Positions 1 to 9,335 of a stretch of 64,000 bases of DNA are shown in pieces; the first letter of the stretch is position 1, and each line of letters opens with the position of its first letter. The translations under genes and the position numbers were made by a program. The DNA is from Methylotenera mobilis 13. Its GTDB lineage: Bacteria > Pseudomonadota > Gammaproteobacteria > Burkholderiales > Methylophilaceae. The stretch is taken from NCBI RefSeq assembly GCF_000384255.1, contig NZ_KB913035.1:1649362-1713361 (forward strand). The letters are read 5' to 3'. The notes under the pieces are model-generated. The model saw only the letters and a program-made list of their open reading frames with translations, had not been told where the DNA came from and ran no database searches.

Positions 1-498
1 AAATATCTACGCGCAACTTTGCCACTTCCAGAAGGGGGTTTAACTGGCAATATTACGTTAAAGGCAACTTTTTGTTATGCCTCCCCAACGGATCCACAAG
101 ATTCTGCTGCATATACACGTGCTGGGCTAGAGGTAACCTTTCGACCGGATGAAAATAACGTCAAAACTGGCAAGGCAAACGCTGAAACTAAAGGTTTCTT
201 CGATATGAAAAAATACTCTACAGAAGCCGAGCGCAGATCGGATATGGGTAAATGGGAAACAGTGCTGCATGGTGAAAAGAATATGCGTGGAACTACCTTA
301 AATGGCCCCGTATTCGATATTCATTACAATGCTAGGGCTGGAGGTGCAGCCAATACGCGTGCCGAGAAGATTCGATATGCGCTCATTATCTCAGTCGAAG
401 CACCAAAACATGAGAATTTATATAATGATATCTTACGTGCCTATCAAAATATTTTGGTACCTCTGCAGCCGCAAGTATCAATTCCGATTAGAATATAG
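1..498 (+). CDS. C-terminal part of an S8 (subtilisin-like) peptidase, 5' end outside window
   Basis: The reading frame is open from the first base and ends at 498, so only the last 165 or so residues are present. They begin KYLRATLPLPEGG and continue through KATFCYASPTDPQDSAAYT, GLEVTFRPDENN, KWETVLHGEKN, GPVFDIHYNAR and AEKIRYALIISVEAPK to the end IPIRI. From memory this matches the C-terminal beta-rich region of large bacterial S8 peptidases that are usually encoded beside an AAA ATPase, often in defence or genomic islands. The catalytic Asp/His/Ser domain lies outside the window, so activity cannot be judged. The gene stops about 100 bases before the G+C-rich mer block starts. Family assignment is by recall of this tail and is moderately sure. 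Confidence 0.6.
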   Translation, partial: KYLRATLPLPEGGLTGNITLKATFCYASPTDPQDSAAYTRAGLEVTFRPDENNVKTGKANAETKGFFDMKKYSTEAERRSDMGKWETVLHGEKNMRGTTLNGPVFDIHYNARAGGAANTRAEKIRYALIISVEAPKHENLYNDILRAYQNILVPLQPQVSIPIRI

Positions 499-597
499 AG
501 GATTATCTAGTGGCAGTTGTGGTATTAAGACGTATTTGCGAAGTCGATAGATAACGTAGAAACATCCTACGAAACATTCGAGAAATAAAAAATAAAG

Positions 598-774
598 CGC
601 CAGATCGCGTTGATTCGGACAGTCGATCTTCGGATGATAAACCTCGGTCAACACCCCGTAGGCGACGGTGAACCAGACGCGGGAGCGTTCGCTCAAGGCG
701 GTGCCGACCACTTGCTTGCGGGCACTGGCCCAAGCGCTGTGGAGGCCGGGCTGGCCGAACGGAAGTTCACTCAT
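598..774 (-). pseudogene. Truncated glycoside hydrolase family 15 (glucoamylase-type) N-terminus
   Basis: A minus-strand frame starting at the ATG at 774 reads MSELPFGQPGLHSAWASARK, then VGTALSERSRVWFTVAYGVL, TEVYHPKIDCPNQRDLALYF. This closely follows the N-terminal domain of GH15 glucan 1,4-alpha-glucosidases (GxPG...W.SS.K.GVGTA...SRVWFT...G...EVYYP..D....RDL). After about 60 residues the similarity ends and the DNA changes from G+C-rich to A+T-rich near 597, so the rest of this roughly 800-residue enzyme is missing. It lies downstream of merA on the same strand and has the same base composition as the mer genes. The breakpoint is therefore probably the left edge of the imported mer segment. 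It cannot encode a working enzyme. Confidence 0.6.
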
Positions 775-839
775 CGGGCAGGTCTCCATGGCCAATCATC
801 GAGTTTGGTGGCAAATACCAGCTTGTTTGTCGATCCGTC

Positions 840-2546
<1,707 letters not shown>

Positions 2547-2566
2547 TTAGGCAACGGCCAATGCCG

Positions 2567-2989
2567 TCAGCCTCGTTTGGTCGGAAGTTCGCAGCTATCC
2601 GACCCGCAACGGCGGTTTGCCGGCGAAATAAAATCCCAGATCGATATTCCGATCATGAAGGCCAGGCCGACATAGAGTAGGCTCTCCGCCCACCTGTTGC
2701 CGAGAAACACGAGCGTGGCCAACAGCACGATGGTCGGCCCGACCATGCCGAGCAGGCTGCGGTGCCATTGGCGGTGACTTAGCCAGCCCAGCGCGTTCGC
2801 CAGCAAAGCCAAGACTGCAAACAAGGGTAGCAGCCGGGTGATGAACAGGCCCTCGTACTGGCTCAGAAAGCCCAGCCCGATGGCCGCGCCAAAACTGGCA
2901 AGCGCGGGAAAGCAGGACGCGCAGCCCATCGCGGAAACGACGCTGCCGAGCGCGCCGGTTTTATCGGCTATGCGTGTGATCAGTCTCAT
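2567..2989 (-). CDS. merC: Mercury transport protein MerC
   Basis: Inner-membrane mercuric ion importer of 140 residues with about four hydrophobic segments. A Cys pair sits in the first membrane segment (GCASCFPALASFG, residues about 22-34), and a C-terminal cytoplasmic tail carries CGSDSCELP. Both Cys pairs are expected to hand Hg(II) from the periplasm towards MerA. It lies between merP and merA with short gaps (15 and 41 bases), in the order merT-P-C-A seen in Tn21-type operons. Start is the ATG at 2989. Confidence 0.93.
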   Translation of the reverse strand: MRLITRIADKTGALGSVVSAMGCASCFPALASFGAAIGLGFLSQYEGLFITRLLPLFAVLALLANALGWLSHRQWHRSLLGMVGPTIVLLATLVFLGNRWAESLLYVGLAFMIGISIWDFISPANRRCGSDSCELPTKRG

Positions 2990-3004
2990 GACCTTGCTCC
3001 CGGT

Positions 3005-3295
3005 TCAGTGGCTCACTGCTTGACGCTGGACGCTGGACGGGTACCCGGCGTCTTCGGTGGCACGGGTCAGCTTCTGCACGCTGGTCTTGGCATCGTCAAA
3101 AGTGACGACGGTCTCGCGTTTCTCGAAGCCCACATCGACCTTGCTCACGCCCTCGACCTTGGAGAGCGCTTTTTTGACGGTGATCGGGCAGGCGGCGCAG
3201 GTCATGCCCGGCACCGCCAGCGTGACGGTCTGGGTGGCTGCCCACACCGGGGCAGCGACAGCGGCGAGTACGAGGGAGGCAAATAGCTTGTTCAT
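3005..3295 (-). CDS. merP: Periplasmic mercury-binding protein MerP
   Basis: Small periplasmic Hg(II) carrier of 96 residues. It has a signal peptide (MNKLFASLVLAAVAAPVWAA, cleavage after AWA-type residues) followed by a heavy-metal-associated domain with GMTCAACPITVKKAL. It captures Hg(II) with its two cysteines and passes it to MerT/MerC. I chose the ATG at 3295; the longer frame to 3343 would place 16 residues before a good signal peptide. The tail GYPSSVQRQAVSH is a little longer than in Tn501 MerP. Confidence 0.94.
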   Translation of the reverse strand: MNKLFASLVLAAVAAPVWAATQTVTLAVPGMTCAACPITVKKALSKVEGVSKVDVGFEKRETVVTFDDAKTSVQKLTRATEDAGYPSSVQRQAVSH

Positions 3296-3308
3296 GGGGA
3301 ACTCCTGG

Positions 3309-3659
3309 TTAATAGAAAAAGGGAACGACATAGGGAAATCCAAGCGCGACTAAAACCAGCACGGCCACGATCCAGAAAATCAGCTTGTAGGTGGCGCGTA
3401 TCTGCGGCATCGCGCAGACCTCGCCAGGCTTGCAGGCAGCTGCCGGCCGGAAAATGCGCCGCCAGGCGAAGAATAGAGCCACCAGCGCCGCGCCGATGAA
3501 CAGCGGACGGTATGGTTCCAGCACCGTCAGGTTGCCAATCCAGGCACCGGAAAAGCCCAAGGCGACTAGGACCAGCGGCCCGAGGCAGCAGGTCGAGGCG
3601 AGGATGGCGGCCAGCCCGCCAGCGAAGAGCGCGCCGCGCCCGGTTTGTGGTTCAGACAT
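3309..3659 (-). CDS. merT: Mercuric ion transporter MerT
   Basis: Inner-membrane importer of 116 residues with three hydrophobic segments. The first helix carries the Cys pair STCCLGPLVLVALG. The loop after the second helix carries the second pair in CKPGEVCAM. The sequence start MSEPQTGRGALFAGGLAAIL matches the family, so the ATG at 3659 is preferred over longer frames. It is the first gene of the mer operon, 36 bases downstream of the mer promoter -10 element. Confidence 0.95.
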   Translation of the reverse strand: MSEPQTGRGALFAGGLAAILASTCCLGPLVLVALGFSGAWIGNLTVLEPYRPLFIGAALVALFFAWRRIFRPAAACKPGEVCAMPQIRATYKLIFWIVAVLVLVALGFPYVVPFFY

Positions 3660-3694
3660 GCGCTTGTCCTTTTGAATTTGAATTGGATAGTGTA

Positions 3695-3725
3695 AGCTTA
3701 CTTCCGTAGTCATGTACGGAGTCAA
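3695..3725 (-). promoter_or_regulatory. mer promoter/operator (MerR-controlled PmerT)
   Basis: On the minus strand a -35 TTGACT (3720-3725) and a -10 TAAGCT (3695-3700) are separated by 19 bases. This over-long spacer is diagnostic of MerR-activated promoters, where MerR-Hg untwists the DNA. The spacer holds the dyad CCGTAC...CTACGG (one mismatch from perfect) that MerR binds. merR starts at 3731 on the other strand, so the same operator also covers its divergent promoter. Confidence 0.9.
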
Positions 3726-3730
3726 GTGAT

Positions 3731-4165
3731 ATGGAAAATAATTTGGAGAACCTGACCATTGGCATTTTTGCCAAGGCGGCCGGGGTCAATGTGGAGACGA
3801 TCCGCTTTTATCAGCGCAAGGGCTTGTTGCCAGAGCCGGACAAGCCTTACGGCAGCATTCGCCGCTATGGCGGCGCAGATGTAGTTCGGGTGAAATTCGT
3901 GAAGTCGGCCCAGCGGCTGGGTTTCAGCCTGGACGAGATTGCTGAGCTGTTGCGGCTCGACGATGGCACCCATTGCGAGGAAGCCAGCAGCCTGGCCGAG
4001 CACAAGCTCAAGGACGTGCGCGAAAAAATGGCCAACTTGGCGCGCATGGAAACCGTGCTGTCTGAACTGGTGTGCGCCTGCCACGCGCGGCAAGGGAATG
4101 TTTCCTGCCCGCTAATAACGTCGCTACAGGGCGAAGCAAGTCTGGCATGGTCGGCTACGCCTTAG
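3731..4165 (+). CDS. merR: Mercury-responsive regulator MerR
   Basis: Hg(II)-sensing repressor/activator of 144 residues. The N-terminal winged HTH ([20 protein letters not shown], then QRKGLLPEP and IRRYG) is followed by a long dimerisation helix. The three Hg-binding cysteines occur in the contexts [20 protein letters not shown] and GNVSCPLI, as in Tn501/Tn21 MerR. It is divergent from merTPCA across the mer operator. No merD or merE is present. The G+C-rich DNA ends shortly after its stop codon, which places the right edge of the imported block between about 4165 and 4216. Confidence 0.96.
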   Translation: MENNLENLTIGIFAKAAGVNVETIRFYQRKGLLPEPDKPYGSIRRYGGADVVRVKFVKSAQRLGFSLDEIAELLRLDDGTHCEEASSLAEHKLKDVREKMANLARMETVLSELVCACHARQGNVSCPLITSLQGEASLAWSATP

Positions 4166-4216
4166 CGTGCTTTAATTTCCGTTTTCTGAGGCGATCCCAA
4201 TTAATGAGGGTTAGAA

Positions 4217-5407
4217 TTACCAACTCAATTTGTGACGCTCTTCAGTATCTTGATGACGCTTATCATCTTCAGAATGTAGGTAATTATTGGTTGTAGAAAT
4301 CGACTCGTGACCCAAGTTATCTCTGACATGTCTTATATCCATATCGCTTGAAGTCATGTTTGATCCAGCTGTATGTCGCATCCAATGCGCTGATGCAGCT
4401 TCCAATCTTGTCGCTAGAATTAAAGAGTCTGCACCTCTTTCCCGCAGACGCTTAGCGGTGATGTTAAAAATCTGTTTAAGTATTAAATGGACTGCACTTC
4501 TGGTCATTGCCCTTAGCTTGCCTCCGATAGGTAAAAATAGGGGAGTGGATTCGCCTTCAATAGGCGTCAAATGCAGACCCATCTCACGACGGTAACGACT
4601 CAACTCAAGCATCAACTCATTCGTAGCCGGAACAATGCGGGTTTTATCACCCTTACCTGTAATTTCCAGCCACCACCTTGATTCACTGCTTTTATCTTTA
4701 CGATTGAAGAATCCGCCCATTGTATTTTGCGTGACCTCCGATACACGGAGTCCTGTGATATACAGTAACGAAAATAGCCAGCGTACCCGTTGGTAATGTT
4801 CGCGCTCGCGATTAGTTTCCCGGGGCATACTTTCAATAGTGAGCTTTACTTCTTTCCATAGATCCTCATCTAAAAAGCGCGTAACTCTAGGCTTGGCTTT
4901 ACGCTGACGGTTCCTGGATAAAGACAATGGGTTGCCAGCTAGGTAGCCTGCGTTCACCAACCATGAAAACATCCCATTCAGGATAACTATAGCTTGTCGC
5001 TGACTGGTGGGGGAGAGGGGACCTGCAAACGGACGCCATTTAGAATCGTCTCTGGCCACTTTACGTTGGCTCATAATCCAGCGTTCAGCTGGTAATGGAT
5101 TGGCCAGAAAGCGCTGGTATACCAAGAAATCCTCATGGCTTAATGATGACAACGGTTTGCCTAACTCTACGACTGACCACAGCAACAGCCTTTCTGCCTC
5201 TTTACGATAACTGTCGAATGTGGTCTTAGTATCAAAATAACGAGCGAGCCATATTTTAATGGCATCGGCATCAGTGTTGACAGTAATCTGGGGACGGTTG
5301 CCGATTGCGCGGTTGGCACCATTGCTACCATCCAGCTCAGGCGAGAGTTTAACCAAATCAATCGTCGCAATTGCAGGGATAACAGTTAATTTAGTCTGCA
5401 AAGCCAA
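4217..5407 (-). CDS. Tyrosine recombinase/integrase, copy 1
   Basis: Site-specific DNA recombinase of 396 residues that cuts and rejoins DNA through a tyrosine. It has an N-terminal SAM-like core-binding domain (about residues 45-160) and a C-terminal catalytic domain. The catalytic residues are visible: Arg in TGLRVSEVT, Lys in ITGKGDKTRIVP, HWMRHTAG (H-x-x-R), GHESISTTNNYLH with the His and nucleophilic Tyr. The start is the TTG at 5407 (LALQTKL), with no ATG nearby. It is the mirror image of the gene at 8034-9224. The first 190 or so codons are identical at the DNA level and the rest differ at many positions. The natural target is unknown; an integrase of a plasmid or island is most likely. 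Confidence 0.9.
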   Translation of the reverse strand: MALQTKLTVIPAIATIDLVKLSPELDGSNGANRAIGNRPQITVNTDADAIKIWLARYFDTKTTFDSYRKEAERLLLWSVVELGKPLSSLSHEDFLVYQRFLANPLPAERWIMSQRKVARDDSKWRPFAGPLSPTSQRQAIVILNGMFSWLVNAGYLAGNPLSLSRNRQRKAKPRVTRFLDEDLWKEVKLTIESMPRETNREREHYQRVRWLFSLLYITGLRVSEVTQNTMGGFFNRKDKSSESRWWLEITGKGDKTRIVPATNELMLELSRYRREMGLHLTPIEGESTPLFLPIGGKLRAMTRSAVHLILKQIFNITAKRLRERGADSLILATRLEAASAHWMRHTAGSNMTSSDMDIRHVRDNLGHESISTTNNYLHSEDDKRHQDTEERHKLSW

Positions 5408-5476
5408 TTTTTAGGTCTCAATACTTTTAAAATCGTAAGTTTATATATTATTTGACATTAGAGTAATAATGTCAAA
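4839..5476. repeat. Left arm of a perfect 638-bp inverted repeat
   Basis: Read on the minus strand, this segment is identical base for base to 7965-8602 on the plus strand. I compared it line by line. It covers the promoter region, the 10-bp-arm palindrome and the first 190 or so codons of the integrase gene. Identity breaks off immediately outside the palindrome on one side and within the integrase gene on the other (first mismatch at 4838 versus 8603), beyond which the copies diverge clearly. Confidence 0.93.
5451..5476. promoter_or_regulatory. Perfect 10-bp-arm palindrome between integrase 1 and KfrA-like 1
   Basis: TTTGACATTA and TAATGTCAAA form a perfect inverted repeat with a 6-base spacer, in the 138-base divergent region between the integrase and the KfrA-like gene. 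It is exactly repeated at 7965-7990. The position suggests an operator, possibly for the KfrA-like protein, since KfrA of IncP plasmids binds its own promoter. That last link is inference. Confidence 0.6.
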
Positions 5477-5545
5477 TTTCAGTCACAAATAATTGTATTT
5501 ACAACATAATACGTTATATTATTTAATAATATTGAGGTAAAAGCC

Positions 5546-6472
5546 ATGAATGCCATCATTGTTAATGAACAGCAGCTTCAAATTGAAATTGAAAAGCTGA
5601 AAATTCAATTTCCTGATACCAAGGATATATATCGTGAGGTATGTATCTTGTTATTCTTTAGATATGGAATTACACCAACGGCCAACAAGCTATATCAATA
5701 TGTTCGTAGGGGCAGTATGTCTGCTCCAGCAGAGGCGTTGAATAAATTTTGGTTAGAGTTGCGTGATAAAAGTCGTATACGCATAGAGCGTAACGATATA
5801 CCTGAAACAATTAGTTTAGCGGCCGGAGACTTTGTTGCCACGCTATGGAGTGAAGCTCAAAAGGCAGCACAAGCAGGATTCACTGACTTAATTGAGAATG
5901 CAACAGCTGAAATTCTCAAATTTAAACTTGAATCGCAACTTGCTAGGCAGGATGCTACAAAGCTACAGGTTCAGCTTGATGAAAGTAATCTGGAGCTAAA
6001 AAAAGCAAAAAAACTAACGTCTGAGGCTGATTATTTATTACAAGTTAATACTACCGCCTTAGTTCATCAAGAAAAATCGCTTACAGAGCTGAAAATTGAA
6101 CGTGATAATTTTCAACAATTGCTTATCGACTCGAAGTTGTCATTCAGCAAGGATTTGGAAGGAGTTAATTTGTCACTTTATAAGGCTGAGGAGAGATATG
6201 TGGCTTTAGAGAAAAAATCATTGCTAGAGGTCGATCGAGCTCGACAGCAAATTAAATCATTAGAAAAAGAAATGCTTACGCTAAGGCAAACGGGGAAAAA
6301 GGAACAATCTTCATACATAAATGAATTGGATAAAAAAATGAATGCTATTGCTGTACTCAATAATAAAGTAGGTATGCTTAATGGAAAGCTTATTGAAATT
6401 GCTAAACAAAACAAGAAAATTACGGCTAAATTAGCTTTAGCCGAAAAGAAATCCATAACAGTGAAAACATAA
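5546..6472 (+). CDS. KfrA-like DNA-binding coiled-coil protein 1
   Basis: 308 residues. The first 115 or so resemble the KfrA N-terminal domain (PF11740 type): TKDIYREVCILLFFRYGITP, TANKLYQYVRRGSMSAPAEA, LNKFWLELRDKSRIRIER. The rest (about 130-300) is a long charged alpha-helical coiled coil, shown by heptad-like runs such as SLLEVDRARQQIKSLEKEML. In IncP plasmids KfrA is an autorepressor with an accessory role in plasmid stability. Here it is divergent from integrase 1 and convergent with a diverged second copy at 6972-7892 (roughly 60 percent identical by eye, highest in the N-terminal domain). Start ATG at 5546 follows GAGGTAAAAGCC. Confidence 0.75.
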   Translation: MNAIIVNEQQLQIEIEKLKIQFPDTKDIYREVCILLFFRYGITPTANKLYQYVRRGSMSAPAEALNKFWLELRDKSRIRIERNDIPETISLAAGDFVATLWSEAQKAAQAGFTDLIENATAEILKFKLESQLARQDATKLQVQLDESNLELKKAKKLTSEADYLLQVNTTALVHQEKSLTELKIERDNFQQLLIDSKLSFSKDLEGVNLSLYKAEERYVALEKKSLLEVDRARQQIKSLEKEMLTLRQTGKKEQSSYINELDKKMNAIAVLNNKVGMLNGKLIEIAKQNKKITAKLALAEKKSITVKT

Positions 6473-6971
6473 TACTTAATCACGAACAAAAATCTCGGAA
6501 AATCTACGAAAAACTTATTTACACTTTATTATCTAATTTCAATATATATCTAGAAACTTTTTCAAGAAATTATTTCTTATCAATCAAATTAAGCCTGAAT
6601 CTCAAGAGCAGTGGTGTAGTAGACTTGCGAACTAAGTTTTTAGAATATCTACGCAACGCCTAATTCATTCGTTTTAGACTAGTTTTTACCTAGAAATTAG
6701 TTCGGCAGACTATTCTTGATTACCAATGTTGATTGAACTTTTAACTTGTTTACTTAATTTTACATAATATACATTATACGAAGCGAAATTTATATTATCA
6801 TTGCCGCACTTTGAACCCTCAGAAAGCGCGCGCGTACGATAAGTCTTTGACATTTAGTATGATAAGTACTGACATTTGATACGATAAGTACTGACATGTT
6901 TGTAAAATCGATACCATAAGTACTGACATGTTTGCATTACTAACTTTTACAGATTATTAATACATGCCTTA
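6473..6971. other. Non-coding centre of the integrase/KfrA palindrome
   Basis: About 500 A+T-rich bases between the two convergent KfrA-like genes, with no credible gene. The left 300 bases show nothing I recognise. Iteron-like direct repeats (separate entry) occupy 6838-6929, preceded by an alternating GC tract (GCGCGCGCG, around 6826-6834). The layout resembles the centre of a plasmid or element replication/partition region, but no rep gene is present. Confidence 0.5.
6838..6929 (+). repeat. Four iteron-like direct repeats
   Basis: Copies of GATAAGTACTGACAT lie at 6861-6875 and 6883-6897 (perfect). A variant at 6915-6929 begins CATAAG, and a degenerate copy lies at 6838-6853 (GATAAGTCTTTGACAT). 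Starts are 23, 22 and 32 bases apart, that is about two, two and three helical turns, so the copies would sit on the same face of the DNA. Each contains TGACAT, also seen within the palindromes at 5451 and 7965. They could bind the KfrA-like proteins or a lost replication initiator. Confidence 0.65.
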
Positions 6972-7892
6972 TTACTTATTCGATGTAAGTTTTTTCTTGC
7001 TTATCGCTGACCTTCTTTCAATCTTAAGTTGATTTTTAAGTTCGCTCAAAATTCCACTTAAATTTCCTGTCTTATGATTCAGGCCTGCTATAACAGTCTG
7101 AAGCTTTGCTATATCTTTAGTATATTGAGATTGCTCGTTTGCAGATTTAAGCCTTAGGTTGTTTATTTCTTTTTCAAGTTTTTTTATTTGTTGCCTGGAC
7201 CGATCCAATTCCAATAATGACTTTTCTTCCAAACCTCTGTATTGCTGTTCGGCTTTATTAAGAGCAAGACCAATATTGGCTAAATCTGTACTGAAAGACG
7301 CTTTCAAATCAATAATTGTAGCGGATAAGTTATCTCGCTCAATTTTGAGCGCGTTAAACGCATTTTCTTGTTTGGCTAAGGCATTAGTATTGGCTGACAA
7401 TAAATAATCAGTCTCAGATAAGCGTTTTTGTGTACTTTTAAGCTCAGTTTGTGTTTGGTCTAACAAGGCCTTTACTTTTTCAGTATTTTCGTTCGCTTTC
7501 TCTGCCTGCAACTTGAATAGCAAGATTTCTGAGGTTGCATTATCGACTAAGTTAGAAAATCCAGCCTGGGCAGCTTTTTGAGCCTCATTCCATAAGTTGG
7601 CTATAAGATCTCCGGCTAGAGCAGAAATATTCTCAGGGATGTCTGGGCGCTCAATACGTATACGGCTTTTTTCCCGGAGTTCCAGCCAGAATTTATTCAA
7701 AGCATCAGCCGGTGCTGACATGCTACCTCTACGTACATATTGGTATAGCTTATTTGCAGTGGGCGTAATGCCATAGCGAAAAAATAACAACACACAGACT
7801 TCGCGGTAGATATCTTTAGTTTCTGGGAATTCTGCTTTTAGCGCGTCAATCTCAATTTGAAGCTGCTGTTCGTTAATGATTACTGTATTCAT
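6972..7892 (-). CDS. KfrA-like DNA-binding coiled-coil protein 2
   Basis: 306 residues with the same architecture as the product of 5546-6472. The N-terminal domain reads TKDIYREVCVLLFFRYGITP and ANKLYQYVRRGSMSAPADAL. A long coiled coil follows (for example SLLELDRSRQQIKKLEKEIN) with a basic C-terminus (RRSAISKKKLTSNK). It is divergent from integrase 2 and convergent with KfrA-like 1. The coiled-coil halves have diverged far more than the flanking integrase 5' halves, which are identical. The duplication is therefore old and the integrase 5' ends have been homogenised recently. Function is inferred from family only. Confidence 0.75.
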   Translation of the reverse strand: MNTVIINEQQLQIEIDALKAEFPETKDIYREVCVLLFFRYGITPTANKLYQYVRRGSMSAPADALNKFWLELREKSRIRIERPDIPENISALAGDLIANLWNEAQKAAQAGFSNLVDNATSEILLFKLQAEKANENTEKVKALLDQTQTELKSTQKRLSETDYLLSANTNALAKQENAFNALKIERDNLSATIIDLKASFSTDLANIGLALNKAEQQYRGLEEKSLLELDRSRQQIKKLEKEINNLRLKSANEQSQYTKDIAKLQTVIAGLNHKTGNLSGILSELKNQLKIERRSAISKKKLTSNK

Positions 7893-7964
7893 GATGTTTA
7901 CTCAAATTTTAGTAATAAATAATACAACGTATAACATTGATAATACAATTATTTATGATTAACT

Positions 7965-7990
7965 TTTGACATTATTACTCTAATGTCAAA
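7965..7990. promoter_or_regulatory. Perfect palindrome between KfrA-like 2 and integrase 2
   Basis: TTTGACATTA, spacer TTACTC, TAATGTCAAA; the mirror copy of 5451-5476. It lies 44 bases upstream of the TTG start of integrase 2 and 73 bases upstream of the KfrA-like 2 ATG. It also marks the exact outer edge of the perfect inverted repeat. Confidence 0.6.
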
Positions 7991-8602
7991 TAATATATAA
8001 ACTTACGATTTTAAAAGTATTGAGACCTAAAAATTGGCTTTGCAGACTAAATTAACTGTTATCCCTGCAATTGCGACGATTGATTTGGTTAAACTCTCGC
8101 CTGAGCTGGATGGTAGCAATGGTGCCAACCGCGCAATCGGCAACCGTCCCCAGATTACTGTCAACACTGATGCCGATGCCATTAAAATATGGCTCGCTCG
8201 TTATTTTGATACTAAGACCACATTCGACAGTTATCGTAAAGAGGCAGAAAGGCTGTTGCTGTGGTCAGTCGTAGAGTTAGGCAAACCGTTGTCATCATTA
8301 AGCCATGAGGATTTCTTGGTATACCAGCGCTTTCTGGCCAATCCATTACCAGCTGAACGCTGGATTATGAGCCAACGTAAAGTGGCCAGAGACGATTCTA
8401 AATGGCGTCCGTTTGCAGGTCCCCTCTCCCCCACCAGTCAGCGACAAGCTATAGTTATCCTGAATGGGATGTTTTCATGGTTGGTGAACGCAGGCTACCT
8501 AGCTGGCAACCCATTGTCTTTATCCAGGAACCGTCAGCGTAAAGCCAAGCCTAGAGTTACGCGCTTTTTAGATGAGGATCTATGGAAAGAAGTAAAGCTC
8601 AC
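7965..8602. repeat. Right arm of the perfect 638-bp inverted repeat
   Basis: Plus-strand copy of the minus-strand sequence at 4839-5476, identical over 638 bases. The arms are separated by 2488 bases that hold the two convergent KfrA-like genes. Homologous recombination between the arms would invert that interval. Confidence 0.93.
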
Positions 8603-9224
8603 GATTGAAAGTATGCCCCGGGAAACTAATCGCGAGCGCGAACATTACCAACGGGTACGCTGGCTATTTTCATTACTGTATATAACAGGTGTGCGTGTGT
8701 CTGAAGTCACCCAAAATACCATGGGTGGATTTTTCAGTCGTAAAGACAAAAGCAGTGAATCAAGGTGGTGGTTGGAGATTACAGGCAAAGGTGACAAAAC
8801 TCGCATAGTGCCGGCCACCAATGAACTCATGGTTGAACTGGGTCGTTACCGTCGTGAAATGGGTTTGAGTTTAAGCCCAATTGAAGGTGAAACAACACCA
8901 CTACTATTGCCCATTGGTGGAAAGCAACGTGCAATGACTAGAAGCGCAGTTCATTTGATACTTAAACAAATTTTTAATATCACAGCTAAGCGTCTACAAG
9001 AGCGGGGGCCTGATTTTATAGCGCAAGCCGCTAGGCTAGAAGCTGCTTCTGCACATTGGATGAGACATACTGCAGGTTCAAACATGACATCTGGCGATAT
9101 GGACATCAGGCATGTTAGAGATAATTTAGGGCATGAGTCTATTGCTACAACGAATAATTATCTACATTCAGAAGATAATAAACGTCATCAGGATACAGAA
9201 GAAAAACATAAATTAAACTGGTGA
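8034..9224 (+). CDS. Tyrosine recombinase/integrase, copy 2
   Basis: 396 residues, the same family and layout as the gene at 4217-5407, with all catalytic residues present: Arg in TGVRVSEVT, Lys in GKGDKTRIVP, HWMRHTAG, and GHESIATTNNYLH with the Tyr. Starts at TTG 8034. DNA identity with copy 1 is complete through about codon 190, after which substitutions become frequent (for example ERGPDFIAQAARLEAAS versus ERGADSLILATRLEAAS). Both proteins look functional, so the element may carry two active but slightly different recombinases facing outwards. Confidence 0.9.
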   Translation: MALQTKLTVIPAIATIDLVKLSPELDGSNGANRAIGNRPQITVNTDADAIKIWLARYFDTKTTFDSYRKEAERLLLWSVVELGKPLSSLSHEDFLVYQRFLANPLPAERWIMSQRKVARDDSKWRPFAGPLSPTSQRQAIVILNGMFSWLVNAGYLAGNPLSLSRNRQRKAKPRVTRFLDEDLWKEVKLTIESMPRETNREREHYQRVRWLFSLLYITGVRVSEVTQNTMGGFFSRKDKSSESRWWLEITGKGDKTRIVPATNELMVELGRYRREMGLSLSPIEGETTPLLLPIGGKQRAMTRSAVHLILKQIFNITAKRLQERGPDFIAQAARLEAASAHWMRHTAGSNMTSGDMDIRHVRDNLGHESIATTNNYLHSEDNKRHQDTEEKHKLNW

Positions 9225-9335
9225 AAATCAGTCGTTAATTAGGTGTTAATGACAACTAAGGTGACCTGCCCCCGTTTGCAATACCAATTAAAAGTTATTA
9301 AAATTCACTTACTGATAAAATAGCCCCCACATCTA

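Noticed and set aside
5451..7990. CRISPR array or attachment-site array in the integrase/KfrA element
   Set aside because: Repeats are too few, too short and without regular unique spacers; iterons and an operator palindrome explain them better.
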